Positions 6,486 to 15,461 of a DNA stretch of 23,100 bases are shown here, piece by piece; position 1 is the stretch's first letter; each line of letters starts with the position of its first letter. The notes beneath the pieces are model-generated. The model saw nothing but the letters and a program-made list of their open reading frames with translations, was not told the DNA's origin and searched no databases. The position numbers were made by a program, and so were the translations under genes. Location: the NCBI GenBank assembly GCA_033809435.1, contig JAPXLS010000009.1, positions 1 to 23,100 of the forward strand, in the 5' to 3' direction. The DNA is from JAAZIN01 sp033809435 (GTDB lineage Bacteria; Bacillota; Dethiobacteria; DTU022).

Positions 6486-6986
6486 TCAGGAGGATGGTGC
6501 CTTCAGGCGCCGCCCCGCCGCGGTGATATCCTCCAGCGCCAGCTGCTCTTCCGAACTCAATATATATTCCAGATTCAGTATGATCAGCAGGCGCTGCTCG
6601 AGTTTGCCCACGCCGACAATGAGCTCGCTGTCTCCCCCGGAGATGCCCGAGGGGGAAGCCTGAACCTGCGAGGCGGAAAGGCGCAGCACCTCGCTGACCT
6701 CATCAACGATCAGGCCTACCTGGTTGGCGCCCACCTCAACAATGATGATGCGGCTGCGTTCGCTGTAATCAACTTCCGGCAGGTTGAAGCGTTTGCGCAG
6801 ATCGATGATGGGGATGACCTCTCCCCGCAGGTTGATCACCCCTTCAATGAACTTCAGAGACTGCGGCAGTGGCGTCACTTTCACCATCTTGAGCACTTCC
6901 CTGACATCGCTGATATTGCAGGCGAACTCTTCATCATCGAGCATAAATACCACCAGCTGAATCTCTTTTTCAATTTTCTGCTCCAT
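6486..6986 (-). CDS. cheW: Chemotaxis coupling protein CheW
   Basis: 166 residues made of a single CheW domain. It has the strand pattern LVVFMLDDEEFACNISDVREVL, the conserved INLRGEVIPIIDLR (about 54-67), and IIVEVGANQVGLIVDEVSEVL. CheW bridges the MCP receptor tips and the P5 domain of CheA in the cytoplasmic signalling array. The start at ATG 6986 is set by AAGGAGG with a 6-base gap; the upstream extension to 7055 has low-complexity sequence and no family similarity. It follows the MCP gene by 144 nt, a gap that holds a strong hairpin (7077-7099). The C-terminal tail after the fold (LALEDITAAGRRLKAPSS) is short and unremarkable. Confidence 0.95.
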   Translation of the reverse strand: MEQKIEKEIQLVVFMLDDEEFACNISDVREVLKMVKVTPLPQSLKFIEGVINLRGEVIPIIDLRKRFNLPEVDYSERSRIIIVEVGANQVGLIVDEVSEVLRLSASQVQASPSGISGGDSELIVGVGKLEQRLLIILNLEYILSSEEQLALEDITAAGRRLKAPSS

Positions 6987-7076
6987 CCCGTCCCTCCTTC
7001 CTTGGGATTTTACCCTCGCCCCGGCCCTGCCCCCGGGGGGACCTGTATAATTCATCCCGGACCCTTTGCCCGGGCC

Positions 7077-7099
7077 GGTCCCCTTTGAAAAAGGGGACC
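7077..7099 (-). terminator. Strong hairpin between mcp and cheW
   Basis: GGTCCCCTTT and AAAGGGGACC pair over 10 bp around a 3-base loop. It sits 31 nt beyond the MCP stop codon, where an attenuator or 3' end would be expected. No T-run follows the stem on the minus strand, so full intrinsic termination is doubtful. It may set different mcp and cheW levels. Confidence 0.35.
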
Positions 7100-7130
7100 T
7101 CCAGGCGTCACTTCACATGGGAACCGCGGG

Positions 7131-9083
7131 TTATCGATATTTGAACTTGCCCAGCTCTTCAAACATCCTCTCCGCGGCGGCACGAAGCTCCTCGGCCGAG
7201 GCGGCCACCTCCTCCATCGTCGAAGATTGCTCTTCAGCTGACGCCGCCAGTTCCTCGGAGCCGGCGCTGATCTCTTCCGCCGCGGAGGCGATCTCCTCCA
7301 CCTTTCCTCCGCTGTCCTTCACATCCTGGATAATTGCCCCGAAGCTGAAGCCGGCCTCGGCAACCACCTCGGCGCCTTCCTGAACCTCCTTTACCCCCAG
7401 GTTCATATTCTCCAGGGCCTGTTTACTCTCATTCTGGGTATCGTGGATAAGCTCGCTTATTTCGGCGGCAGCCCTGGCCGACTGCTCGGCCAGCTTGCGC
7501 ACCTCCTCAGCAACGACGGCAAAACCGCGGCCCTGCTCGCCGGCACGAGCCGCCTCGATGGCTGCATTCAACGCCAGCAGGTTGGTCTGATCGGCGATGT
7601 CGGTGATAACGATCAGGATCTTGCCGATATCATGCGAGCGCTGATCCACCCTGCCGATAACTTCCTGCAGACCCTGCACCCGTTTGTTGATAATCTGCAT
7701 CTGTTCAACGGATTTTTCTACAATGGCCCGCCCCTCATCGGCGCGCTTCAGAATGTCCTGGTTGGCTTCCGCGGCCTTCTGGGAATTGCCGCTCATCTGC
7801 TGCACATTGCCGGCAAACTCATTGATTGTCGCCGTCACCTCCTGCAGGGAGGAGCTCATCTCCTCCGCCGCCGCGGAGACAGCTTCACTGCCGCTGTTCA
7901 CTCCTGTGGCCAGCTCCATGACCTGGCCTACCAGGATGCGCAGCTCCGTGCTCATCTGGTTGAAGGAATGTCCGAGCTGCCCGATCTCATCCCTGCGCCT
8001 GACTTCCGTGGATACCGTAAGATCTCCGCGGGCGATCTTGCCCGCCACGCCGGCCACATCATGCAGGGGGCGGGCAATGCCGCCGGCCTGCCAGAAACCC
8101 ACAGCGATAATGGCTCCCATCATGAGCAGGGCCGCTATGATGATGGTGTTGCGCAGCTGATGGACTTCCTTCATCACTTCCGCCTCGCCGGCCTCGACTA
8201 CGAAACCCACGGGGGTATTACCCAGCCTGCTGACCTGAAGGCTGCCCACAACCTTTTCACCCAGGTAATTCTTGTACTTGGCCTGGGTGCGAAAATCAAA
8301 ATCGCCCCCGGCAATGGCCCCGGAAAGCAGTTCAACGGCCTTGGTGTCCACGGTCTCCTTCAGGACCGCATCAGTTGTGTATTCGCCCAGGCAGGTATTG
8401 GTCATGAGCAGTCCCTGGCCGTCGATGAGATACGAATCGGCGCTGTCTCTCCCCATCTCTTCCAGACCCTCATGAACAACACGCCCGATGATGCGATCAT
8501 CCAGAATTATGTTCAAAACCCCCACGATCCTGCCGGACTGACCCTCGCTGTGGATGGGCAGTGAATGGACCAGTGAATTCTCAAAGATCAGATCTGAATA
8601 GAAAAGCTCGTTCCAGTAGGTGGAACCTTTCCGGGCGGCCTGGAAATAATCCCTGTGTTCCAGGCTGCTTCCATTGAGATCCTTTCCCGAGTCATAAGCC
8701 ACCATCCCGTCCGCATCGGTCAGTATGACCCTGGCAAATCCGAATTCCTTGATTGCACCGGGAATAAAGTCATCCAGAATGGCCGCCCTTTCTCTCCAGG
8801 CCGGATCACCCAGTTCGCCGCCCACCTGTTCCAGGATGTTCATGCTCTGATAAACATCCCGGCTTGCCACCATCACCTGCGACTCTTTTTCTATCCCGGT
8901 AAAGTAATCGTCCAGTTTGGAATTGGCCAGATCGGCAAATAAAGCTAGACTGTTAAAAGCCTGGGCTTCAGCGGTGTTTGTAAAGCTTACATAGCTGAAA
9001 ACGCTCACCGCCAGAAGGGGAACCACTCCGACCAGCAAGAACAGGATAACGAGAATGGCTCTTAAACTACCTTTCCCTTTCAA
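7131..9083 (-). CDS. Methyl-accepting chemotaxis protein
   Basis: 650 residues. Transmembrane helix 1 is at about 9-31, an extracellular sensor of dCache type at about 35-305 (with DADGMVAYDSG and HRDYFQAA segments), helix 2 at about 312-334, HAMP at about 335-388, and a coiled-coil signalling domain to the end. The kinase-contact hairpin tip (about 494-531) is the conserved DQTNLLALNAAIEAARAGEQ then GRGFAVVAEEVRKLAEQ. No CheR/CheB-docking pentapeptide is present at the C-terminus (it ends GKFKYR). I chose TTG 9083 because AGGGAGG lies about 9 bases upstream and the protein then begins directly with a basic residue run and TM1. A longer frame to 9209 would overlap cheR by 110 nt. It is the only receptor in the cluster; its ligand is unknown. 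Confidence 0.93.
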   Translation of the reverse strand: MKGKGSLRAILVILFLLVGVVPLLAVSVFSYVSFTNTAEAQAFNSLALFADLANSKLDDYFTGIEKESQVMVASRDVYQSMNILEQVGGELGDPAWRERAAILDDFIPGAIKEFGFARVILTDADGMVAYDSGKDLNGSSLEHRDYFQAARKGSTYWNELFYSDLIFENSLVHSLPIHSEGQSGRIVGVLNIILDDRIIGRVVHEGLEEMGRDSADSYLIDGQGLLMTNTCLGEYTTDAVLKETVDTKAVELLSGAIAGGDFDFRTQAKYKNYLGEKVVGSLQVSRLGNTPVGFVVEAGEAEVMKEVHQLRNTIIIAALLMMGAIIAVGFWQAGGIARPLHDVAGVAGKIARGDLTVSTEVRRRDEIGQLGHSFNQMSTELRILVGQVMELATGVNSGSEAVSAAAEEMSSSLQEVTATINEFAGNVQQMSGNSQKAAEANQDILKRADEGRAIVEKSVEQMQIINKRVQGLQEVIGRVDQRSHDIGKILIVITDIADQTNLLALNAAIEAARAGEQGRGFAVVAEEVRKLAEQSARAAAEISELIHDTQNESKQALENMNLGVKEVQEGAEVVAEAGFSFGAIIQDVKDSGGKVEEIASAAEEISAGSEELAASAEEQSSTMEEVAASAEELRAAAERMFEELGKFKYR

Positions 9084-9099
9084 TTTAGCAACCTCCCTT

Positions 9100-9954
9100 T
9101 TAAAATTGGCCTGCCCGCTCTTTGACAGGGGAGCTGTTCCGGCCTTTTTGCTCCGACAAGGCCGGAGCCGTTTTTTTGTAAACAGCCGGGATAATTCTCT
9201 CCAGGCCAAATCGCTGCGGCTGGTTGATCATCTCGGTGCAGCCTGTCACCAGATAACCTTCTGCAGAAAGCAGAGCCGAAAAACGCTCGATCAGCTCCTC
9301 CTGAACATCCGCCTTGAAATAGATAAAGACATTCCGGCAAAGGATCAGCTGCAGCGGCCCCGTAGAACTGTTGAATTCTTCCAAGAGGTTTTGTTGCTGA
9401 AAAGTGATGATTTGCTTGTAGCAGTCACGAAAATAGTATTTGCCCTCTCTGCAGTCAAAGTACTTTTTTATCAGCTTCGGGGGTACTTTTTCCAGCTGGC
9501 GCGGCTCGTAGCATCCCCGAACCGCTTTTTCCAAAGCCCCGGTATCGATATCACCGGCCAGAATTCGGCTCCGCCGCCCCGCACCCGCCTCGTGCAGGAT
9601 GATGCTCAATGTATAGGGCTCCTCCCCGGTAGAGCATCCCGCGCTCCAGATATTGATCCGGTCATGCGCCTCCAATAGATTTTTCACGGCCTTCTCAGCG
9701 AGATGGCTGTAAATATGCTCATCCCTGAAAAAGGCGGAGGTGTTGATGGTAAGGTATTTTAAAAATTCCTCTTTTGCCTTTTCATTACCGGCCAATTCTT
9801 CGTAAAATGATTTGAAATCAAGATTTTTACGCTGCAGCAGCTGCCGGATCCTGCGTTCCATCTGGCGCTCCTTGTAACTGTCCAGATCCAGGCCGATAAT
9901 CTGGGGGATTTTTTGAATAAATTCCAGGTAAGTCAATTCACTCGCCTCGAGCAT
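9100..9954 (-). CDS. cheR: Chemotaxis protein methyltransferase CheR
   Basis: 284 residues. The N-terminal helical domain (about 1-85) includes RQMERRIRQLL and LTINTSAFFRD. The SAM-binding domain has IWSAGCSTGEEPYTL (about 101-115), LAGDIDTGALEKA, and the CRNVFIYF motif. It methylates glutamates of MCP signalling domains using S-adenosylmethionine. The ATG at 9954 overlaps the end of cheB by 17 nt and has no clear ribosome site. A TTG at 9936, just past the cheB stop and 8 bases after GAGG, is a real alternative. The mcp gene follows after 16 nt, so enzyme and substrate are likely co-translated. The last 25 residues or so are a basic, probably disordered tail. Confidence 0.95.
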   Translation of the reverse strand: MLEASELTYLEFIQKIPQIIGLDLDSYKERQMERRIRQLLQRKNLDFKSFYEELAGNEKAKEEFLKYLTINTSAFFRDEHIYSHLAEKAVKNLLEAHDRINIWSAGCSTGEEPYTLSIILHEAGAGRRSRILAGDIDTGALEKAVRGCYEPRQLEKVPPKLIKKYFDCREGKYYFRDCYKQIITFQQQNLLEEFNSSTGPLQLILCRNVFIYFKADVQEELIERFSALLSAEGYLVTGCTEMINQPQRFGLERIIPAVYKKTAPALSEQKGRNSSPVKERAGQF

Positions 9955-10609
9955 GATATTGTTTTACCAGGTTTTGCACATGCGCAATAATTCTTCCGGC
10001 AATCCGGGAGGGAGGAAGCATTTCGTCAAAGCAGCCGCTGTTGATCACCGCCCCGGGCATGCTCGCTATGACAGAGCTGCAGGGATCCTGGATGATCACG
10101 ATAGAACGGGGTTTGTGCCGCTTTAAAAGCTGTACTCCTGCAGCGCCGTCCCGCCCCATACCGCTCAAGATAACCGCAATAACCGCATGGTCTGAAAACG
10201 CCAGCGACTCCAGCATCACATCAATGGCCGGGCGCACGTGATGCACCTTGGGAGAGGAGCTCAGGGCCACAGTACTCCCTGCTGCGATGAGATGATAATC
10301 TCCCGGGGCGATGAGCACCAGCCCCTGGATAAGGCTGTCTTTTTCTGCAGCTTCTTTCACCTTCAGCGGCGATGCCTGATCCAGGCGGCCGGCAAATGAA
10401 AACGTAAAGCCTGGCGGCATATGCAGCGAAACCATTACCGCAGCCGGCAGGTCGGCGGGCAGGGAGAGGCAGATCCCCTCAATGATTTTGGGACTTCCGG
10501 CAGAACCGCCTATGGCCACAATCACATCCGCTTTTTTTACGCAAAATGCCGGCGGCGTTTGGTTTCCCTGCTCTTCATTAAAGGGCCGCAGCGGCCGGGA
10601 TGATGACAT
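9938..10609 (-). CDS. cheB: Chemoreceptor methylesterase CheB, catalytic domain only
   Basis: 223 residues containing only the C-terminal CheB methylesterase domain. The catalytic triad is visible: S36 in AIGGSAGS, H63 in SLHMPPGFT, and D154 in GMGRDGAAG. The glycine after the Ser motif is changed (GGSAGS rather than GxSxGG), a mild departure. Typical chemotaxis CheB is about 350 residues, with an N-terminal receiver domain whose phosphorylation by CheA switches the enzyme on; that domain is absent here. The start at ATG 10609 follows GGGAG by 10 bases and overlaps cheD by 32 nt. There is no room for a receiver upstream, since that DNA encodes CheD. It should remove methyl (or deamidate) from the MCP, either constitutively or under another control. 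Confidence 0.92.
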   Translation of the reverse strand: MSSSRPLRPFNEEQGNQTPPAFCVKKADVIVAIGGSAGSPKIIEGICLSLPADLPAAVMVSLHMPPGFTFSFAGRLDQASPLKVKEAAEKDSLIQGLVLIAPGDYHLIAAGSTVALSSSPKVHHVRPAIDVMLESLAFSDHAVIAVILSGMGRDGAAGVQLLKRHKPRSIVIIQDPCSSVIASMPGAVINSGCFDEMLPPSRIAGRIIAHVQNLVKQYHARGE

Positions 10610-11093
10610 TTTTCTTTTCTCCCTTGCATACTGTCGAAATTTCTACTTTGCCGGTTTCTGCATAAAGCCTCATGGTCCGACCATAATTGCCGCCGCTATT
10701 ATCGGATACAATGCTTATGCCAAATTCACCAAGCCCGGCCCGCACACCGGCCAGATTCTTTTCACCGATGCCGGTGCCGCCGGCTTTGAAGTTGAAAAGG
10801 CTGCTGCCTCCGGCGATATGCGCAACAAGGTTGCCCCTGCCCGCTCCCAATCTTTTCATTTCTTTGATCAGCTCGGGGATGGCCGTATCCGCAAACTTGG
10901 CCGGATTAAAGTGATTGCTGCCGGGCTTGGTATACCTGCAGCTCCGGTCAAGCAGGATATGGGCCAGGCCGGCCACCCTGTTTTTGGGATCGTAGAGCGC
11001 CACCCCGACACATGAGCCCAGGCCGATGGTTACGAGAATACCGCTGCCCTGCAAAGCAGCCAGGTCCGCTATGCGCACATAAACTGTTTTCAT
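10578..11093 (-). CDS. cheD: Chemoreceptor glutamine deamidase CheD
   Basis: 171 residues. The catalytic elements agree with the Thermotoga enzyme: C28 in GLGSCVGVALYD, H45 in LAHILL, and T22. The IAGGSSLF segment is also typical. CheD deamidates selected receptor glutamines and, in B. subtilis, binds CheC and raises its phosphatase activity. The ATG at 11093 lies 7 bases after GGGAG and overlaps the cheC stop codon by one base (TGATG), so translation is coupled to cheC, fitting the CheC-CheD complex. A TTG two codons upstream (11099) is less likely. Confidence 0.95.
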   Translation of the reverse strand: MKTVYVRIADLAALQGSGILVTIGLGSCVGVALYDPKNRVAGLAHILLDRSCRYTKPGSNHFNPAKFADTAIPELIKEMKRLGAGRGNLVAHIAGGSSLFNFKAGGTGIGEKNLAGVRAGLGEFGISIVSDNSGGNYGRTMRLYAETGKVEISTVCKGEKKNVIIPAAAAL

Positions 11094-11692
11094 CAACAAA
11101 CTCCCATCTGCCTGTATATTTTCCCCAGCGATCCCGTCTCGGGCAGCAGCAGCAGGCTTCCTTCGATATCCTCGTTGTATATATTCATGGTAGTCTTGAT
11201 CAGGATAAAGCTGTCTTCCAGCATCATTTTCTCGGCAATGACCGAACCCAGAAGGGCTCCGGCCATATCGAAACCCAGGCTGGGCGGGGTTACCTTCAGG
11301 GTGAAGCCCGTCATTGCAGAAAGTGCACCCAGATAGGAGCTGATCAGGATATTGCCCAACTCCATCAACAGGGAGCTGCCCATTTCCCCCAAGGGATCAT
11401 AATCGCCGGGTAGCAGCCTGGCATTGAACAGGTCTATGGCCTGCCGGCTCAAGCAAAGGACCACCGTCATCATGATTCCATCGCTTAACGCCTCGAGCAG
11501 GACAGCCGCTATCTCCTGTTCCGGATCGCCCAGCGATTCGGGCACCTCTTGAAGCGGTGCTATCCTCACTTCAGGCACCTGCAGGGTAACAACCTGATCC
11601 TGCAGCATTTCCGAAAGAGCGGTGGCGGCATTGCCGGCCCCGATATTGGCCAGCTCGGCCAGGACGTCCCTGTGGAATTCGCTGATTTCCAT
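11093..11692 (-). CDS. cheC: CheY-P phosphatase CheC
   Basis: 199 residues with the duplicated CheC active-site helices: E13/N16 in AELANIGAGNAATALS and E111/N114 in MELGNILISSYLGAL. Both Glu-x-x-Asn pairs are intact, so it should dephosphorylate CheY-P. It works in adaptation together with CheD, whose gene overlaps the end of this one. It starts 16 nt after cheY. The MEISEFHRDVLAEL start agrees with the family, and AGGGGG-like purines lie before the ATG. Confidence 0.95.
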   Translation of the reverse strand: MEISEFHRDVLAELANIGAGNAATALSEMLQDQVVTLQVPEVRIAPLQEVPESLGDPEQEIAAVLLEALSDGIMMTVVLCLSRQAIDLFNARLLPGDYDPLGEMGSSLLMELGNILISSYLGALSAMTGFTLKVTPPSLGFDMAGALLGSVIAEKMMLEDSFILIKTTMNIYNEDIEGSLLLLPETGSLGKIYRQMGVC

Positions 11693-11708
11693 AAGCTGAT
11701 CTCCCCCT

Positions 11709-12071
11709 CTAGTTGCTTATTTTTTGCAGCGCTTCGGCAATACGGTCCGGTTGAAAGGGTTTAACCACAAAGTCCTTTGCCCCGGCATTCAGGGCATCGA
11801 TGACCAGGGCTTTTTGCCCCATGGCGCTGACAACTATGATTACCGCAGCCGCGTCATGCTCCATGATCTCTTTTATGGCCTTGATCCCGTCCATGTTCGG
11901 CATGGTGATATCCATGGTTACCAACGAGGGGCGCAATTTTTTGTACAGATCCACCGCCTGAATGCCGTCCTCTCCCTCACCCACCACGGCATAGCCGTTG
12001 TTTGACATAATGTTTTTCAGGGTCATCCTCATAAAAGCGGTATCATCAACAATAAGAACTGTTTTTTCCAC
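11709..12071 (-). CDS. cheY: Chemotaxis response regulator CheY
   Basis: 120 residues, a lone receiver domain. Acid pocket D9/D10, phosphoacceptor D54 in VTMDITMPNMDG, S82 and K104 in VVKPF are all present. It is phosphorylated by CheA and binds the flagellar switch. GTG 12071 is the start. AGGAGG lies about 11 bases upstream, inside the end of cheA, and the protein then begins directly with the first beta-strand (KTVLIVDD). Longer frames into cheA add nothing conserved. It lies 4 nt after the cheA stop, so the two are coupled. Confidence 0.95.
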   Translation of the reverse strand: MEKTVLIVDDTAFMRMTLKNIMSNNGYAVVGEGEDGIQAVDLYKKLRPSLVTMDITMPNMDGIKAIKEIMEHDAAAVIIVVSAMGQKALVIDALNAGAKDFVVKPFQPDRIAEALQKISN

Positions 12072-12075
12072 CCTT

Positions 12076-14043
12076 TTATTCACCTCCTGAAGATAACAAG
12101 TCAAAAACATTAACAATAAGGGAGATGCTGCCGTCGCCCAGGATCGTTGCTCCGGCAATTCCGGCAAGGTCTCCCAGGGCGCTGTTTAACGGCTTGATCA
12201 TTATCTCCTGCTGCCCGATTAACCGCTCCACAATAAGCCCCGCTTTCTCCCCGCCGGCTTCGACGATCACAACGGGATACCCCGGGGGTTCCTTCACTTC
12301 CTCCCTGAAGCCCAGCGACCTGCCCAGATGATGCAGGGGAATAACCTCGTTCCTGAGATTGATCACCTTGCGGCCCCGAATTCTTTTTATCTCCGAGGTA
12401 TGGAGAAATATATTTTCCCGGATAGCCTCTACGGGTATGGCCAGGATCTGTCCGGAGGATTTTACCAGCAAGGAATTGATGATGGAGAGGGTCAGGGGCA
12501 GGCGCAGGGTGAATCTGGTCATTCTGGAGAGAATGCTCTTGATCTGTATGGTCCCGCGGAGCGCCTCCACGCTGGACTTGACTACATCCATGCCCACGCC
12601 CCGTCCGGAGATATCGGTTATCTCTGCGGAAGTGCTGAAACCGCTCCAGAAGATAAGCTGCAGAAGCTCCTGCTCGGACATTGCGGCAGCCTCCTCCTGG
12701 CGGATGATCCCCTTTTGAAGGGCACCCCGCCTGATCACCTCGGGATCGATCCCGGCTCCGTCGTCTTCCACCACGATTACAACGTGATTCCCCTCATGGT
12801 GAGCCTGAAGAATAATGGAGCCCTCCGGGTTTTTACCGACAGCCCTTCTCTCCCCGGCAGGCTCGATGCCGTGATCGATCGCGTTGCGCAGAAGATGCAC
12901 CAGCGGATCGGAGAGGCGGTTGATGATGGTGCGATCCAGCTCCGTCTGCTGGCCCTTGATGGAAAGATAAACATCCTTCCCCCTGGAGCGGCTGATATCC
13001 CTGACCATCCTGGGAAAACGATCGAAAACCTGTTTCACGGGCACCATCCGCACCTTCATCACAGTTTCCTGCAAATCGGTAATGGAACGCTTGAGCTGAT
13101 CCAGCAAACTGTCCAGCTCCTCCGAGTAGCCCTTGCCCAGCTGCAAGATTCTGGTTCTGGCCACAACCATTTCTCCGACCAGATTGACCAGCTCATCCAG
13201 CTTGGCCGTTTCCACCCGGACCATTTTTTCGACGATATCCTGATGCAGACTCGCAGTCACACCTTTCCCTGCATCAGCCTGCTCCGGCCCGGGGCTTGAT
13301 GCGAGAAGGCGGTTATCCCATGGAAGGAGTTCCACTTTTTCCACGTCGGTGATGGCCGTAAGTTCCCTCAAAACCGGTTGGGCCAGAGGCTGCGGCACCG
13401 CCAGTACCACCTTGAAGCAACGATCAAAATCCTCTTTTTCCAGCAACTGCAACCCCGGGAAGGTAGCCAATATCTCGCCGTGCCCGGCCAGTTTTTGCAG
13501 GAGCATGTAGACCCGAACCGATTTCAGGGGAGCATCACTGACCAGGGTCACCGCTACCTGCTGAAGGGTTTTCCCATCTTCCCCCGCCGCCCGAATGGCC
13601 TCTTTTTCAGTCTCGCTAAACACCGCCTCCGGCCCGGAACGGTTCATCTCAACATGTTCATCACCGGAATGCGATAAGGGGCGGATGAGGTTTATTTTCG
13701 ATAGGACCTTCTCGACTTCTTTACATTCTGTTTCCGGATTGGCCAGCACCGTCTGGAGCAGATCAACGGCTTCAAACAGGATATCCATGATCCCCGGGGT
13801 GGCTGCAATTGATCCTGACCTCAAATCTTCCAGCATGTTTTCCAGGTAATGGGTTATATGCATCACCTGGCGGTAACCCATGGTCCCGGCCATCCCTTTC
13901 AGGCTATGAACAGCCCGAAAGGCCTCCTGAAGGCTTTCTCCGTGCCCGGGCTCCTTCTCCAACCGGAGTGCGCACCGGTTTAATATCCCCAAATATTCAT
14001 TGGCCTCGCATTGAAAAAGGTCCGCATATTCCAATCGGTTCAT
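12076..14043 (-). CDS. cheA: Chemotaxis histidine kinase CheA
   Basis: 655 residues with the full P1-P5 layout. P1 HPt carries H46 in AVHSLKGMAGTMGY. A P2-like CheY/CheB docking domain is at about 155-235. The P3 dimerisation helices contain KLDELVNLVGEMVVAR and the KVRMVPV turn. The P4 ATPase has the N box HLLRNAIDHGIE, the G1 box DDGAGID and GRGVGMDVV. A P5 CheW-like domain closes the protein, with VINLRNEVIPLHHLGR. It autophosphorylates on the HPt His under receptor control and passes phosphate to CheY. ATG 14043 follows AGGGGTGG by 5 bases; an upstream GTG (14052) is unlikely. The 78-nt gap to fliY (14044-14121) shows no clear signal. Confidence 0.97.
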   Translation of the reverse strand: MNRLEYADLFQCEANEYLGILNRCALRLEKEPGHGESLQEAFRAVHSLKGMAGTMGYRQVMHITHYLENMLEDLRSGSIAATPGIMDILFEAVDLLQTVLANPETECKEVEKVLSKINLIRPLSHSGDEHVEMNRSGPEAVFSETEKEAIRAAGEDGKTLQQVAVTLVSDAPLKSVRVYMLLQKLAGHGEILATFPGLQLLEKEDFDRCFKVVLAVPQPLAQPVLRELTAITDVEKVELLPWDNRLLASSPGPEQADAGKGVTASLHQDIVEKMVRVETAKLDELVNLVGEMVVARTRILQLGKGYSEELDSLLDQLKRSITDLQETVMKVRMVPVKQVFDRFPRMVRDISRSRGKDVYLSIKGQQTELDRTIINRLSDPLVHLLRNAIDHGIEPAGERRAVGKNPEGSIILQAHHEGNHVVIVVEDDGAGIDPEVIRRGALQKGIIRQEEAAAMSEQELLQLIFWSGFSTSAEITDISGRGVGMDVVKSSVEALRGTIQIKSILSRMTRFTLRLPLTLSIINSLLVKSSGQILAIPVEAIRENIFLHTSEIKRIRGRKVINLRNEVIPLHHLGRSLGFREEVKEPPGYPVVIVEAGGEKAGLIVERLIGQQEIMIKPLNSALGDLAGIAGATILGDGSISLIVNVFDLLSSGGE

Positions 14044-14121
14044 TAAAACCACCCCTTAACCGATGATAGACCCGAAAACAGGAAACCCGGCTGGAAAGAT
14101 GACCCTCCGGTACGGGCGGTC

Positions 14122-15108
14122 CTAGTAGTCGGCAAGATGCTCCGTGATCCTGACGCCGAACTGATGATCCACCAGAACCACCTCGCCCCGGGCCACCGGC
14201 CTGTTGTTGATCCGGATCTCCACAGCGCTGCCGGAAGCCTGATCCAGGGTAATGATGCCACCCCGGTCAAGAGCAAAAAGCTCTCCCAGCGGCGCCCGGG
14301 TTTTCCCCAGCAGTACGGTGACTTCAAGCGGTATTTCCCGCACCAGATCCAGTTTTCGCCAGCTGTCGGCATCCTCTCCCCGGGCAACAGGAGCAATCCC
14401 CGCTCCGCCAGGGGCGGGTGGCCGCCCGGCGGCTGTCCCCGGGACCGCACCGGCGGCTTGCGGCAGGGCAAAGCCATCTTCCGCCAAAAGGGCCTCATCG
14501 CCCCCAGGGCTCCCCTCCAGGGGCTGCGCCCCGCCGGATAACAGGTATCCGGTCATTTTTTTTGCAAAATCGCAGGGAATCACCTGGATGAGCCTGCTGT
14601 CGATGAAGCCCTCCACCTGGATGGTAAAAGACAGCTCGACAACAGGGTGGCTTTCATCAAGGCTGATCAGATTCTCTTCGGCCAGGTTGCAGAGGGTCAG
14701 CCCCGGGGGGCTGATTTCAACCACCCGTCCGAACATTTCCGACATGGCTGTGGCCATGTAACCCATCATCTGGTTCATCGCCTCCTGGATGGCGCTCAGC
14801 TCCATCTCTCCCAGTGAGCTTTGCTCCGGCGAATTGCCCATCATCAATGCGGCGATGATTACCGCATCATCCTGCTTGATCAGCAGAACATTGCTCCCCT
14901 TTAGCCCTGAAAGATATTTGACCTCCGCCAGCAAGCAGGGTACGGGGTATTCTTCTCTTATCTGACTTATGGCCCGTATCTCAAAATGGGGTGCAGTGAT
15001 ATAGACCCGCCGGTTCAGGATTTCCGAAAGCGCGGCGGCCGCCGCACCCAGGGAGATGTTTCCCACCTCGGCGATGGTCTCCTTTTCCATGTGATCGAAT
15101 GGCTCCAT
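14122..15108 (-). CDS. fliY: Flagellar switch protein FliY (CheC-like plus SpoA)
   Basis: 328 residues. The N-terminal CheC/FliM-like phosphatase half (about 1-200) keeps both Glu-x-x-Asn pairs (E14/N17 and E109/N112). A proline/glycine/alanine-rich linker (about 205-245) follows. The C-terminal SpoA/FliN domain (about 250-325) has DLVREIPLEVTVLLGKTRAPLGEL and RPVARGEVVLVDHQFGVRI. It combines CheY-P dephosphorylation at the motor with C-ring structure. B. subtilis FliY begins with a CheY-P-binding peptide resembling that of FliM; this protein does not. ATG 15108 overlaps the fliN stop by one base (TGATG) and follows GGGGGG by about 6 bases. Confidence 0.93.
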   Translation of the reverse strand: MEPFDHMEKETIAEVGNISLGAAAAALSEILNRRVYITAPHFEIRAISQIREEYPVPCLLAEVKYLSGLKGSNVLLIKQDDAVIIAALMMGNSPEQSSLGEMELSAIQEAMNQMMGYMATAMSEMFGRVVEISPPGLTLCNLAEENLISLDESHPVVELSFTIQVEGFIDSRLIQVIPCDFAKKMTGYLLSGGAQPLEGSPGGDEALLAEDGFALPQAAGAVPGTAAGRPPAPGGAGIAPVARGEDADSWRKLDLVREIPLEVTVLLGKTRAPLGELFALDRGGIITLDQASGSAVEIRINNRPVARGEVVLVDHQFGVRITEHLADY

Positions 15109-15461
15109 CACTGTCCCCCCCCGCCAAGCTGCTCGATTCTCTCGGCAGGCTTCATGATGGAGGTGATTCTAACCCCAAAATTCTCTTCAAGAATAACAAC
15201 TTCGCCCCGGGCCACCACCCGGCCGTTGACAATAAGATCTGCCGGTTCTGCAACTTCCCGATCCAGCTCGATGACTGCTCCCGCAGCCAACCTGGTCAGC
15301 TCCTCCACGGTTCGGGTGGTATTGCCCAGACGGACCGCTATTTCCAGGGGAAAATCAAGGACCAGCTGCAATTTCAAATTCTGCCCCTCGCTGCCCTCGC
15401 CGGCGGCATCGGCTTTCAACAGGGCTTCGTATTCCTGCCTGGATAAGAGCTTGTTATGCAT
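15108..15461 (-). CDS. fliN: Flagellar switch protein FliN (short SpoA protein)
   Basis: 117 residues. The C-terminal two thirds are a SpoA domain (LVLDFPLEIAVRLGNTTRTVEEL, then GRVVARGEVVILEENFGVRIT). The N-terminus LLSRQEYEALLKA resembles the CheY-P-binding helix of FliM (LTQSEVDSLISAL here), unusual for FliN. The ATG at 15461 overlaps fliM by 8 nt; its ribosome site is weak (GTGGGGTGG), so coupling to fliM is likely. A start at 15479 is also open. It forms the base of the C-ring with FliM and FliY. Confidence 0.9.
   Translation of the reverse strand: MHNKLLSRQEYEALLKADAAGEGSEGQNLKLQLVLDFPLEIAVRLGNTTRTVEELTRLAAGAVIELDREVAEPADLIVNGRVVARGEVVILEENFGVRITSIMKPAERIEQLGGGGQ

Noticed and set aside
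9084..9209. Longer start for the MCP giving 692 residues
   Set aside because: It would overlap cheR by 110 nt and adds a basic, unconserved extension. The TTG at 9083 has a strong ribosome site and places TM1 at the N-terminus.
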